Positions 6,440 to 12,296 of a stretch of DNA of 12,296 nt are shown here, piece by piece (within the stretch, counting starts at the first letter, position 1; each line of letters starts with the position of its first letter). Under the pieces are notes generated by a model that saw nothing but the letters and a program-made list of their open reading frames with translations, made no database searches and was not told the DNA's origin. A program made the translations under genes and the position numbers. The stretch covers positions 1 to 12,296 of the forward strand of contig DASRSS010000102.1 of NCBI GenBank assembly GCA_035656335.1. Direction: 5' to 3'. The DNA is from DASRSS01 sp035656335. GTDB lineage: Bacteria; Actinomycetota; Actinomycetes; Mycobacteriales; Jatrophihabitantaceae.

Positions 6440-6442
6440 GAG

Positions 6443-6880
6443 ATGTACAACACGCTCCGCAAGCTGCGGGAGAAGCGGGCCGAGGGCGCCTCGGCTGACA
6501 ACGGCTTCACCCTCATCGAACTGCTGGTGGTCGTCGTGATCATCGGCATCCTGGTCGCGATCGCGATCCCGATCTACCTGAACTACGAGAAGGGCGCGCA
6601 CAAGCGCTCCGCGCAGTCCGACGCCCGCAACGCGGTGTCCGCCATCGAGCAGTGCAAGGCCGACAACAACGGCACCCTGCCGGGGAGCGCGAGCAGCGCC
6701 TCCGCGGGCGCCGACGTCACGCTGACCGACTGCACCCCGAACGAGACCATCACGGTCTCGGGCGGCAACACGCTCGTCTACACGAAGGATTCCCCGAGCG
6801 CGGGCTTCTACACGGTCAAGGTGACCGACAGCGACAGCGACGCATTCACGTACGACAGTTCGACCGGCAAGATCTCGTAG
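6443..6880 (+). CDS. pilA: Major type IV pilin PilA
   Basis: The 145-residue prepilin carries a class III leader, MYNTLRKLREKRAEGASADNG, 21 residues and mostly basic/charged. Cleavage is expected after G21 to give mature FTLIELLVVVVIIGILVAIA. Mature F1, E5 and P22, the hallmarks of type IVa pilins, are all present. The hydrophobic N-terminal helix continues into charged NYEKGAHKRSAQSDARNAVSAIEQCK. Two cysteines, C71 and C97 of the precursor, could form the pilin D-loop disulfide, though unusually for the Neisseria type they lie mid-protein. The C-terminal globular part is small and Thr/Ser/Asp-rich, ending DSDSDAFTYDSSTGKIS. The mature length of 124 residues is at the short end for PilA. A strong RBS, the structured leader before it and the 16-bp stem after it suggest high, separately tuned expression. 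It is the only pilin here with those features, hence the major pilin call. Confidence 0.93.
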   Translation: MYNTLRKLREKRAEGASADNGFTLIELLVVVVIIGILVAIAIPIYLNYEKGAHKRSAQSDARNAVSAIEQCKADNNGTLPGSASSASAGADVTLTDCTPNETITVSGGNTLVYTKDSPSAGFYTVKVTDSDSDAFTYDSSTGKIS

Positions 6881-6893
6881 CTCATCCACGCGC

Positions 6894-6930
6894 TCTCCGG
6901 CGGGGACGCAACTCGCGTCCCCGCCGGAGA
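6894..6930 (+). terminator. 16-bp perfect stem after pilA; terminator or attenuator
   Basis: TCTCCGGCGGGGACGC (6894-6909) pairs without mismatch with 6915-6930 around a 5-nt loop, AACTC. It starts 13 nt after the pilA stop and ends 37 nt before the next start. There is no T-run. It is the most stable-looking hairpin in the window by inspection. It probably stops most transcripts and protects the 3' end of pilA mRNA, while some read-through reaches the minor pilin genes. Confidence 0.75.
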
Positions 6931-6967
6931 CCCGCCGTATCCAGGTTCTGACGAAGGGGGGTGTCCC

Positions 6968-7414
6968 ATGCGCATGCTCACGCTCACCAACCGCGTCCGT
7001 CGCGTTCGCACCGAGCAGCGCGGGGACACCGGCTTCAGTTTGATCGAGGCGGTCGTCTCGATGACGATCTTCGCCATCGTGTCGACGGCCGCGGTGACCG
7101 CCGTGCTGACCGGCATCACGTCCACCCATCTGACGACGACCCGGGTCACCGCCAGCAACATCGCCCAGCAGGACATTCAGAGCGCGCGAGCCGAAGCGCC
7201 CGCGCAGGTCTCGGCCGTCGGTTACCCGCGGACCGTCACGCAGGGCAGCACTACGTACACCGTCAGCCGCCAGGTCAGCTTCTCGCCGGCGGGGTCGTCC
7301 GGCTGCCCGTCCGCGGGCACCGCGGGTGGCCCGTTCTACGTGAACGTGACCGACACGGTGACGTGGACGGGTCAGCACAGCCCGGTCCGGGTAGACGCGG
7401 TGATCGCATGTTGA
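6968..7414 (+). CDS. Minor type IV pilin (PilV/GspI-like prepilin)
   Basis: This 148-residue prepilin has a 22-residue basic leader ending in GDTG, with cleavage expected before FSLIEAVVSMTIFAIVSTAAV. Glu at mature position 5 is present, so it should be a PilD substrate. After the helix, the protein has a short globular domain with TYTVSRQVSFSPAGSSGCPSAGT and a very C-terminal Cys (VIAC), a possible disulfide with the Cys in SSGCPS. The pattern of a prepilin helix followed by a small domain resembles PilV/GspI minor pseudopilins, but assignment within the minor pilins is not secure. AAGGGGGG at 6954-6961 is a good ribosome site for the ATG at 6968; the nearby in-frame ATG at 6974 is less well placed. 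Its end overlaps the next start by 7 nt. Confidence 0.88.
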   Translation: MRMLTLTNRVRRVRTEQRGDTGFSLIEAVVSMTIFAIVSTAAVTAVLTGITSTHLTTTRVTASNIAQQDIQSARAEAPAQVSAVGYPRTVTQGSTTYTVSRQVSFSPAGSSGCPSAGTAGGPFYVNVTDTVTWTGQHSPVRVDAVIAC

Positions 7415-8130
7415 CCGGGCTCCGCGGCCGCGCCCGCCGCGTCACCCGGGACGACGGGCAGCACAGCAGTGACGCGGGTTTCACGCTCACCGAGCTCATC
7501 GTCACCGGCGTGCTCATGTCGATCGTGATGGCGATGGCGCTCACCTTCTTCGTCCAGTTCACGGAGAACAACTCCGCGCTGACGGACCAGAACATCTCCA
7601 CGGCGAGCGCCCGGAACGTGCTGCAGGTGTGGGCCGCGACGCTCCGGCTGGCCGACTCGCCCAGCACGCCCGGCACGACGGCCGGCCGCATCGTCAAGAT
7701 CACGCCAACGGAGATCGAGTTCTACGCCGACCTCGGCAACCGCGCCGCGTGTTCGCCCACCTGCTCCGCGCCGACAAAGCCGACCCAGGTCGACCTCTCG
7801 CTGAACGCCGACGGCCAGCTCGTGCAGGCGTACTACCAGTACAACACCAGCACCGGGAGCTACCCGTCAACGCCGACGAGCAGCACCGTGATGGCGAACG
7901 GTGTGGTCGCGGCCGACTGGCTGTTCCTTCCGTACGTCGATGCGGACCCGCCCGCAGCCGCGCGACCGCAGGCGTGCAACGGAGGCGCCGGCCTGTGCGG
8001 CGCGTCGGCTCAGGCCGAACTCGACAGCATCGTCCAGGTCGACATCAGTTTCGCGATCGCGGCACAGGGCAACGAGAAGGTCCAGTCGTTCACGACCTCG
8101 GCCGCGCTGAACAGAGGGTCGTCGGCATGA
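7408..8130 (+). CDS. Minor type IV pilin (PilW/GspJ-like prepilin)
   Basis: The 240-residue prepilin has a 24-residue basic leader (MLTGLRGRARRVTRDDGQHSSDAG). Cleavage is expected before FTLTELIVTGVLMSIVMAMAL, with Glu at mature position 5. Following the helix is QFTENNSALTDQNISTASARNVLQVWAATLRLA, typical of PilW/GspJ minor pilins, where a DRN-like region directs the globular domain. The globular part has two Cys pairs (CSPTC and CNGGAGLC) and a mostly beta pattern. The ATG at 7408 overlaps the preceding gene by 7 nt and lacks a clear Shine-Dalgarno sequence, so it is probably translated by coupling. The frame open upstream to 6961 is the +1 shadow of the preceding pilin. Its TGA overlaps the next ATG. 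The prepilin call is firm; the PilW label is tentative. Confidence 0.88.
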   Translation: MLTGLRGRARRVTRDDGQHSSDAGFTLTELIVTGVLMSIVMAMALTFFVQFTENNSALTDQNISTASARNVLQVWAATLRLADSPSTPGTTAGRIVKITPTEIEFYADLGNRAACSPTCSAPTKPTQVDLSLNADGQLVQAYYQYNTSTGSYPSTPTSSTVMANGVVAADWLFLPYVDADPPAAARPQACNGGAGLCGASAQAELDSIVQVDISFAIAAQGNEKVQSFTTSAALNRGSSA

Positions 8131-10667
8131 CATTCACTGCGCTGCGCGCCGCCGCGCGACACCGGCTGGCCCGAATGCGCGGGGTCCCCTCCCAGGACGA
8201 CTCCGGGTTCGCGCTCGTCTTCGTGCTGCTCGTGACCATGATCATCATGATGGGCGTGTCGTCCATGCTGATGGTCACGGCCAGCAACGTCACGCCGGCG
8301 TCGAACAGCCAGAGCTCCGAGTCGGCGCTGGCCGCGGCGGAATCGGGCATCCAGTACTACGCCGCATACCTCAACGCGAACTGCACGACGTTCAACGGCG
8401 CACCGTGCTCGGCGATCTCCGGCACCCCGACCGGGCCGACCACCGTCGCGGGCGCGGACGGCAACGGCACCGCCGAGAGCTATACGACGACCGTGCTGAA
8501 TCCGACGACGTATCTGGACGACGGCTTCTTGCGGGTGAAGTCCACCGGCAAGGCCGGCTCGTCGACCCGCACCCTGATCGCCGACCTCAAGGGCCTGCCA
8601 GACCTGCTGCGCTATGCGTACCTGTCGAAGTACGAGACCCTCGACCCCGACTTCCTCGCCGCCTACTACGGGCCGCACAGCATCAAGATCAGCAACGATT
8701 CGGCAGGCGCGGCGGCGGCCGCGGCGGCCAACAGCGTCTCCCCCGCGCTGAGCAAGAACAGCCAGATCAACTGGAACGCACCGTCGACCACGGCGGGCAC
8801 CACCGGAAACGTCAACGTGTGCCAGCAGCTCTGGTACGGCTCGGGTGGTCGCGCCGAGGCCAAGGCGAGCTACGACGCCAGCCTGCCGCTCGGCACCGAC
8901 TGGTCGACCACCGGCAAGGTTGCCTCGAGCGGACAGTCCGTCACGATGTACCAGCCGTGCGAGGTCACGTTCTCCTCCGGCATGACGTTCGACGGCCCGG
9001 TCTACAGCGAGGACTCGCTGTACCTGAGCTACGGGACGTTCAACGGATCCGGCCCGACGTTCTCGGTTCCGACCCGGGAGACCCTGCCGCCGGCGTCGAC
9101 GGGCTCGACGTCGACGGACCCGGGCCAGACGAGCGATCGCCTGTACCGCCAGTTCCCCGGCGTGCTCGGCGGACCGAGCAAGAACTCGACCGGCTACGCC
9201 ACCGGCACGACCGTGCAGCACTCGGCGTACGACCTGCAGTTGCCACCGAACGCGAACGACGCCACCGCGACGTGCACGTACACCGGGCCGACGCGCATCG
9301 TCGTCAGCGGCTCGACCGCGACGGTGACGAGCCCGATGACCCCGACCGGCGCCAGCCCGTGTTATACGACCGACGGCACCGGTCCCGGCGTCGCGGGCGC
9401 GAAGGTGCCGATCGCGACCGCGGTGATCTCGATCGTCAACAAGGGCAGCTCGTCGAGCTGGGGCACCGCGTCGCCGACCAAGCCCATACTCGCGAACGCG
9501 GTGGCCACCTCGACCACCCCGAGCGGTTCGGACGCCAGCACGTTCAAGAACGAGCAGGGGCATACGTACACGAGCTTCGCGAGCCAGTTGCAGTCCGCCC
9601 AGGCCGCCAACCTGACCTCGTCGAGCCCGAAGAGCCTGGACAGCCTCGCGAACGGGCTGCTGAACGACACGGGCGCGCCGATCCTCGGCGTCGGTTCGCC
9701 GCAGTACCAGGCGGTGGGCGCGACCGGTACGGCCTCGCAGCTCGACCCGTTGGAGTCGTCCGCCGTCTCCGCGGTCACCATCCAGCGCCGCACCTGCCTG
9801 CTCGCGCTGCTGGGCGCGTGTGTGTCGCTGTCGCCGTGGAGTTCGATGTTCACGGTCAGCGTCACCAGCGGCACGTTCCCGGTCGCCGGGGACGTCACGC
9901 AGTACCCGACGTGGAACGCGTCCTCGCCCGGCACCTCGACCGCGGCACCCGGTGACGTGTACATCGAGGGCACCGGCGTCTCCGGAAAGCTCAGCGTGGT
10001 CGCCCAGCACGACATCGTCGTCACCGGTCCGCTGACCACGGCCGGCACCCCGGGCACCAACTCGCGCGGCGAGCCGGCCTGGCAGTCCGGCGACGGCGCG
10101 ATCGATCTGGTGGCCGACAACAACGTGCGCGTCTACCACCCGGTCAGCTGCGCCGTCACGTCGGTGAGCAACCCGTCCGCCGGCTACTGCCCGAACGACA
10201 TCACCGGCCTGTACAACGAGTCGAACCCGCCGTCGTCCGTCATCACGTCCAGTGGCGGGTTCGGGACGTCGCACCCGGCGATGCAGTACTGCAACATGAC
10301 GACCGGCTCGGACTCCTCGAACTGCTCGGGCGTCACCAAGACCGGCTCCGGCGCGGTGACCGCCATCGACGCGGGGATCTTCGCGCTCGGCGGCAGCCTG
10401 ATGACCGACAACTTCAACCGCGGCAAGGCGATGGGTCCGGTCACGGTGACCGGCGGCATCTACCAGCTGCATCGCGGGGCGATCGGCCAGCAGTGGGAGA
10501 TCCAGGCGAACGGAACCAGCCGCGCTTCGTCCGGTTACGCGTTGCAGGACAACTACCTCGATCTCGGCCCGGCAGGCCTGATGTACGTGCCGTCGCCGCT
10601 GACCGGAAGCAGCAGCACAGCGTGGTCGATCGTCTCGGTGTCCTCGGCCGCGGCGGGCTCGTCATGA
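8127..10667 (+). CDS. Very large PilX-like minor pilin / pilus-associated surface protein
   Basis: This protein has 846 residues. The N-terminus is MTFTALRAAARHRLARM...DDSG followed by FALVFVLLVTMIIMMGVSSML, fitting a PilX-type prepilin: predicted cleavage after G27, but the residue at mature position 5 is Phe, not Glu. The helix is followed by SESALAAAESGIQYYAAYL, the conserved PilX/GspK-like amphipathic tail. The large extracellular part includes FDGPVYSEDSLYL (288-300), GDVYIEGTGVSGKLSVVAQHDIVVTG (from 609), DLVADNNVRVYHPV (660-673) and IDAGIFALGGSLMTDNFNRG (from 747). I recall similar strings from pilus-linked, probably beta-helical proteins in actinobacteria and thermophiles. It is rich in Ser/Thr/Gly and has many Cys, consistent with export. 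A 7-Ala run lies at about 195-201. The start overlaps the previous stop as ATGA, with AGAGGG upstream. It probably caps or presents adhesion at the pilus tip (inference). Confidence 0.87.
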   Translation: MTFTALRAAARHRLARMRGVPSQDDSGFALVFVLLVTMIIMMGVSSMLMVTASNVTPASNSQSSESALAAAESGIQYYAAYLNANCTTFNGAPCSAISGTPTGPTTVAGADGNGTAESYTTTVLNPTTYLDDGFLRVKSTGKAGSSTRTLIADLKGLPDLLRYAYLSKYETLDPDFLAAYYGPHSIKISNDSAGAAAAAAANSVSPALSKNSQINWNAPSTTAGTTGNVNVCQQLWYGSGGRAEAKASYDASLPLGTDWSTTGKVASSGQSVTMYQPCEVTFSSGMTFDGPVYSEDSLYLSYGTFNGSGPTFSVPTRETLPPASTGSTSTDPGQTSDRLYRQFPGVLGGPSKNSTGYATGTTVQHSAYDLQLPPNANDATATCTYTGPTRIVVSGSTATVTSPMTPTGASPCYTTDGTGPGVAGAKVPIATAVISIVNKGSSSSWGTASPTKPILANAVATSTTPSGSDASTFKNEQGHTYTSFASQLQSAQAANLTSSSPKSLDSLANGLLNDTGAPILGVGSPQYQAVGATGTASQLDPLESSAVSAVTIQRRTCLLALLGACVSLSPWSSMFTVSVTSGTFPVAGDVTQYPTWNASSPGTSTAAPGDVYIEGTGVSGKLSVVAQHDIVVTGPLTTAGTPGTNSRGEPAWQSGDGAIDLVADNNVRVYHPVSCAVTSVSNPSAGYCPNDITGLYNESNPPSSVITSSGGFGTSHPAMQYCNMTTGSDSSNCSGVTKTGSGAVTAIDAGIFALGGSLMTDNFNRGKAMGPVTVTGGIYQLHRGAIGQQWEIQANGTSRASSGYALQDNYLDLGPAGLMYVPSPLTGSSSTAWSIVSVSSAAAGSS

Positions 10668-11113
10668 GCGCGGCACTGATCGCGGCGCCGCTGATCGCGG
10701 TGGCCGGCGCGCTGGGCCTGGCGGTCGGGTCGTTCCTGAACGTCGTCGTGTACCGCGTCCCGCGCCGCGAGTCGATCGCGTTCCCGGGTTCGCACTGCCC
10801 GTCCTGCGACACCCCGATCAAGGCGCGGCACAACGTCCCGGTCGTCAGCTGGCTGGCGCTGCGTGGGCGGTGCGCCCACTGTGCCGAGCGGATCAGCGTG
10901 CGCTACCCGCTGATCGAGCTCGCGACGGGCCTGCTGTTCGCCGGGATCGCCGCCGGCTGGTGGCCGTGCGCGGTGCTCGCGGCGGTCGGCGCGACGTGGC
11001 TGACCGCTGTCCTCGCGCTGCGCCGTGCCGATAACACAGGTGCACAGTTCGTTCCCATCACTACTACCGGCAACACCGAATCGCTCGAAGGAGCTGTCCC
11101 ATGGCCGCGGTAA
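10664..11113 (+). CDS. pilD: PilD-like N-terminal domain protein lacking the prepilin peptidase domain (truncated)
   Basis: The frame encodes 149 residues, against roughly 250-290 for usual PilD prepilin peptidases. Residues 1-95 match the PilD N-terminal part: a first membrane helix, GLAVGSFLNVVVYRVPRRESIAFPGSHCPSC, the zinc tetracysteine C45/C48/C70/C73, and NVPVVSWLALRGRCAHC...RYPLIELATGLLF. In known PilD this zinc-bearing region belongs to the N-methylation half. A membrane helix, about 88-118, follows. The usual first catalytic Asp (D-x-D-x-x-x-x-PD) and the GD motif are absent: after TWLTAVLALRR the frame runs through AT-richer leader DNA and ends at 11113 inside pilM. The last ~28 residues look like read-through, not protein domain. 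No other frame between here and pilM has room for the missing half. It is either a deletion product or a stand-alone N-terminal domain. The start shares ATGA with the previous gene. Confidence 0.8.
   Translation: MSAALIAAPLIAVAGALGLAVGSFLNVVVYRVPRRESIAFPGSHCPSCDTPIKARHNVPVVSWLALRGRCAHCAERISVRYPLIELATGLLFAGIAAGWWPCAVLAAVGATWLTAVLALRRADNTGAQFVPITTTGNTESLEGAVPWPR
11087..11093 (+). promoter_or_regulatory. Strong ribosome binding site of pilM
   Basis: GAAGGAG lies 7 nt before the ATG at 11101, so pilM has its own strong initiation signal even though the pilD-like frame runs across it. The 70 nt before it are less GC-rich than neighbouring coding DNA. Confidence 0.7.
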
Positions 11114-12129
11114 CCCAGGTAGGCGTCGACATCGGATCGACCTCGATCCGGGCCGTCGAGGCCACGCAGGGCAAGGACGAACGTCCGCTGATCAGCAACT
11201 TCGGGCAGGCCATGCTGCCCGAGGGCGCTGTCGTCGGCGGCGTCGTCAAGGACGACCATGCGGTCACGAACGCGCTGCGGAACCTGTGGACGACGCAGAA
11301 GTTCGCGAGCCGTTCGGTGATTCTCGGTGTCAGCCACCAGCAGGTCATCGTGCGCTCGGTCGACCTGCCGAACCTGTCCCGCAAGGAGATGCGCCAGGCG
11401 CTGCCGTTCCAGGTGCGCGACATCCTGCCGCTGCCGGTCGAGCAGGCGGTGCTGGACTTCTACCCGCTCGAGGACCCAGGCAAGAAGGACACCGTGCACG
11501 GGCTCGTCATCGCGGCGCCCAAGGAACCGGTCCTGAACATGGTGCAGGCGGTCGAGCGGGCCGGCCTGTACGTCGCGCAGGTCGACCTGTCCTGCTTCGC
11601 CGCGCTGCGCGCGTCCGCCCACCTGGCCGAGGACACCGAGGCGGTGCTCGACATCGGCGCGAACGGCACGAACATCATCATCCACACCGACGGCGTGCCG
11701 CAGATCGTGCGCACTATCCCGCGCGGCGGCGCCGAGGTCACCGACCTGATCGCCAAGCGGCTGGGCGTCTCGCACGCCGAGGCCGAGACGCTCAAGTGCC
11801 ACGTCGGCCTGCTGCACACGGACGGTTCGGAGAGCTCGGACGTCGTCGCCGAGGCGCTGCGTCCGCTGGTGAACGAGATCCGCAGCTCGCTGAACTACTA
11901 CCGCGCCGGCGACCCGAGCAAGCGCGTCAAGCGCCTCGCCCTCGTCGGCGGTTCGGCGCTGCTGCCCGGTCTGTCCGGCCAGCTGACGGACCAGCTCGGC
12001 CTGCCGACCTTCCTCGCCGACCCGCTGCAGCGCGTGAGCGACACGCGCAGCGACGGCGGCGGCGACGTCCTCGGCCGGCTGCGCTCGTCCGCGGCCGTCG
12101 CGATCGGCCTCACGTTGGGAGCTGCCTGA
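11101..12129 (+). CDS. pilM: Type IV pilus assembly protein PilM (actin-like ATPase)
   Basis: The 342-residue protein is the cytoplasmic actin-like component of the PilMNO alignment complex, which binds the N-terminal tail of PilN. Actin-fold nucleotide motifs are visible: VGVDIGSTSIRAVE at 7-20 (phosphate 1), AVLDIGANGTNIIIH at 181-195 (phosphate 2) and LVGGSALLPGL at 281-291 (adenosine). The middle has PFQVRDILPLPVEQAVLDFYPL, typical of PilM. Length is normal. The ATG at 11101 is set by GAAGGAG upstream. pilN begins 1 nt after its stop, so the pair is co-transcribed. It fits a type IVa system rather than a Tad or type II system. Confidence 0.95.
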   Translation: MAAVTQVGVDIGSTSIRAVEATQGKDERPLISNFGQAMLPEGAVVGGVVKDDHAVTNALRNLWTTQKFASRSVILGVSHQQVIVRSVDLPNLSRKEMRQALPFQVRDILPLPVEQAVLDFYPLEDPGKKDTVHGLVIAAPKEPVLNMVQAVERAGLYVAQVDLSCFAALRASAHLAEDTEAVLDIGANGTNIIIHTDGVPQIVRTIPRGGAEVTDLIAKRLGVSHAEAETLKCHVGLLHTDGSESSDVVAEALRPLVNEIRSSLNYYRAGDPSKRVKRLALVGGSALLPGLSGQLTDQLGLPTFLADPLQRVSDTRSDGGGDVLGRLRSSAAVAIGLTLGAA

Positions 12130-12130
12130 G

Positions 12131-12296
12131 ATGACAACCCTGGTCATGCCACACGGCCCGACGCCGTCGCCGGAGCCGGTGCACACGCCGAGCGGGCCGA
12201 TCCGCTACGTCGCGGTCCGCGCCAACCTGCTGCCCGACGAGCTCGTCACCAGCCGGCGTTCCGGCGCGCTCAAGCGCCGGCTGCTGGCCGGACTCG
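12131..12296 (+). CDS. pilN: Type IV pilus assembly protein PilN (N-terminal part, runs off window)
   Basis: The ATG at 12131 follows the pilM stop after 1 nt. The first 55 residues have a Pro-rich, unconserved head (MPHGPTPSPEPVHTPSGPIRY) and then VAVRANLLPDELVTSRRSGA. The NLLP motif is the known PilM-binding site of PilN proteins. The following basic LKRRLLAGL should lead to the membrane helix, which lies outside the window. PilN is an inner-membrane protein that dimerises with PilO. The head is longer than the very short tail seen in Thermus or Pseudomonas PilN. Confidence 0.85.
   Translation, partial: MTTLVMPHGPTPSPEPVHTPSGPIRYVAVRANLLPDELVTSRRSGALKRRLLAGL

Noticed and set aside
6303..6442. 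Assignment of the pilA leader as a c-di-GMP-I (GEMM) riboswitch
   Set aside because: The conserved GGACGCAAAGCC-like core and the tetraloop-receptor arrangement are not found in the right order; only the hairpin density and gene context fit.
8708..8728. Alanine-codon run in the PilX-like gene as a possible frameshift or slippage site
   Set aside because: The reading frame stays open with family-like sequence on both sides, and the codons are mixed GCG/GCC/GCA rather than a homopolymer.
8010..10472. 820-residue antisense frame opposite the PilX-like gene
   Set aside because: It is low-complexity Arg/Gly/Val/Ala without motifs and mirrors codon bias of the true + strand gene, which has a prepilin leader and operon overlaps.
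11014..11113. Rescue of a full PilD peptidase domain by a frameshift
   Set aside because: Fewer than 100 bases separate the end of the conserved PilD part from the pilM start, too few to encode the catalytic half in any frame.
1..12296. CRISPR arrays, tRNA, rRNA, transposases or insertion sequences
   Set aside because: I saw no regularly spaced repeats, tRNA-like cloverleaf, transposase frame or target duplications; the window is filled by the genes listed.

Overview
The window is GC-rich DNA with dense reading frames on the + strand. It looks like a chromosomal segment from an actinobacterium (Actinomycetota). That rests on codon use, the metallopeptidase-like C-terminus at the left edge, and the style of the pilus proteins. 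I cannot name a genus from the sequence.

Left part (1-784): the 3' end of a gene for a secreted, probably metallopeptidase-like protein closes at 236. Its stop codon lies inside a perfect 17-bp inverted repeat that probably ends its transcript. A small tandem-CBS-domain protein follows (335-784), with a short hairpin just after its stop.

Main part (877-12296): a type IVa pilus locus, all on the + strand, in the order pilB (extension ATPase), pilT (retraction ATPase), pilC (platform), a secreted protein of unknown function, pilA (major pilin), two minor pilins with class III leaders, a very large PilX-like minor pilin, a shortened pilD-like gene, pilM, and the start of pilN, which runs off the window. 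PilB and PilT would power the PilC platform. PilM and PilN are the inner-membrane alignment components, and PilO would be expected just beyond the right edge. The minor pilins and PilX-like protein probably form a tip or priming complex. Many genes are tightly packed: pilT-pilC has a 4-nt gap, pilC and the unknown gene share ATGA, the minor pilin genes overlap by 7 and 4 nt, the PilX-like gene and pilD share ATGA, and pilM-pilN has a 1-nt gap.

The non-coding parts are unusually structured. There are inverted repeats before pilB and pilT. A run of hairpins precedes pilA, ending in a small hairpin that shows the Shine-Dalgarno sequence in its loop. A 16-bp perfect stem separates pilA from the minor pilin genes, and probably sets a high ratio of major to minor pilin.

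The most notable oddities are: (1) the pilD-like frame keeps the zinc tetracysteine domain but has no room for the aspartyl peptidase domain; (2) an unrecognised secreted protein is translationally coupled to pilC; (3) the PilX-like pilin is 846 residues long and lacks Glu5; and (4) the pilA leader is a candidate structured regulatory RNA that I could not assign to a known class.
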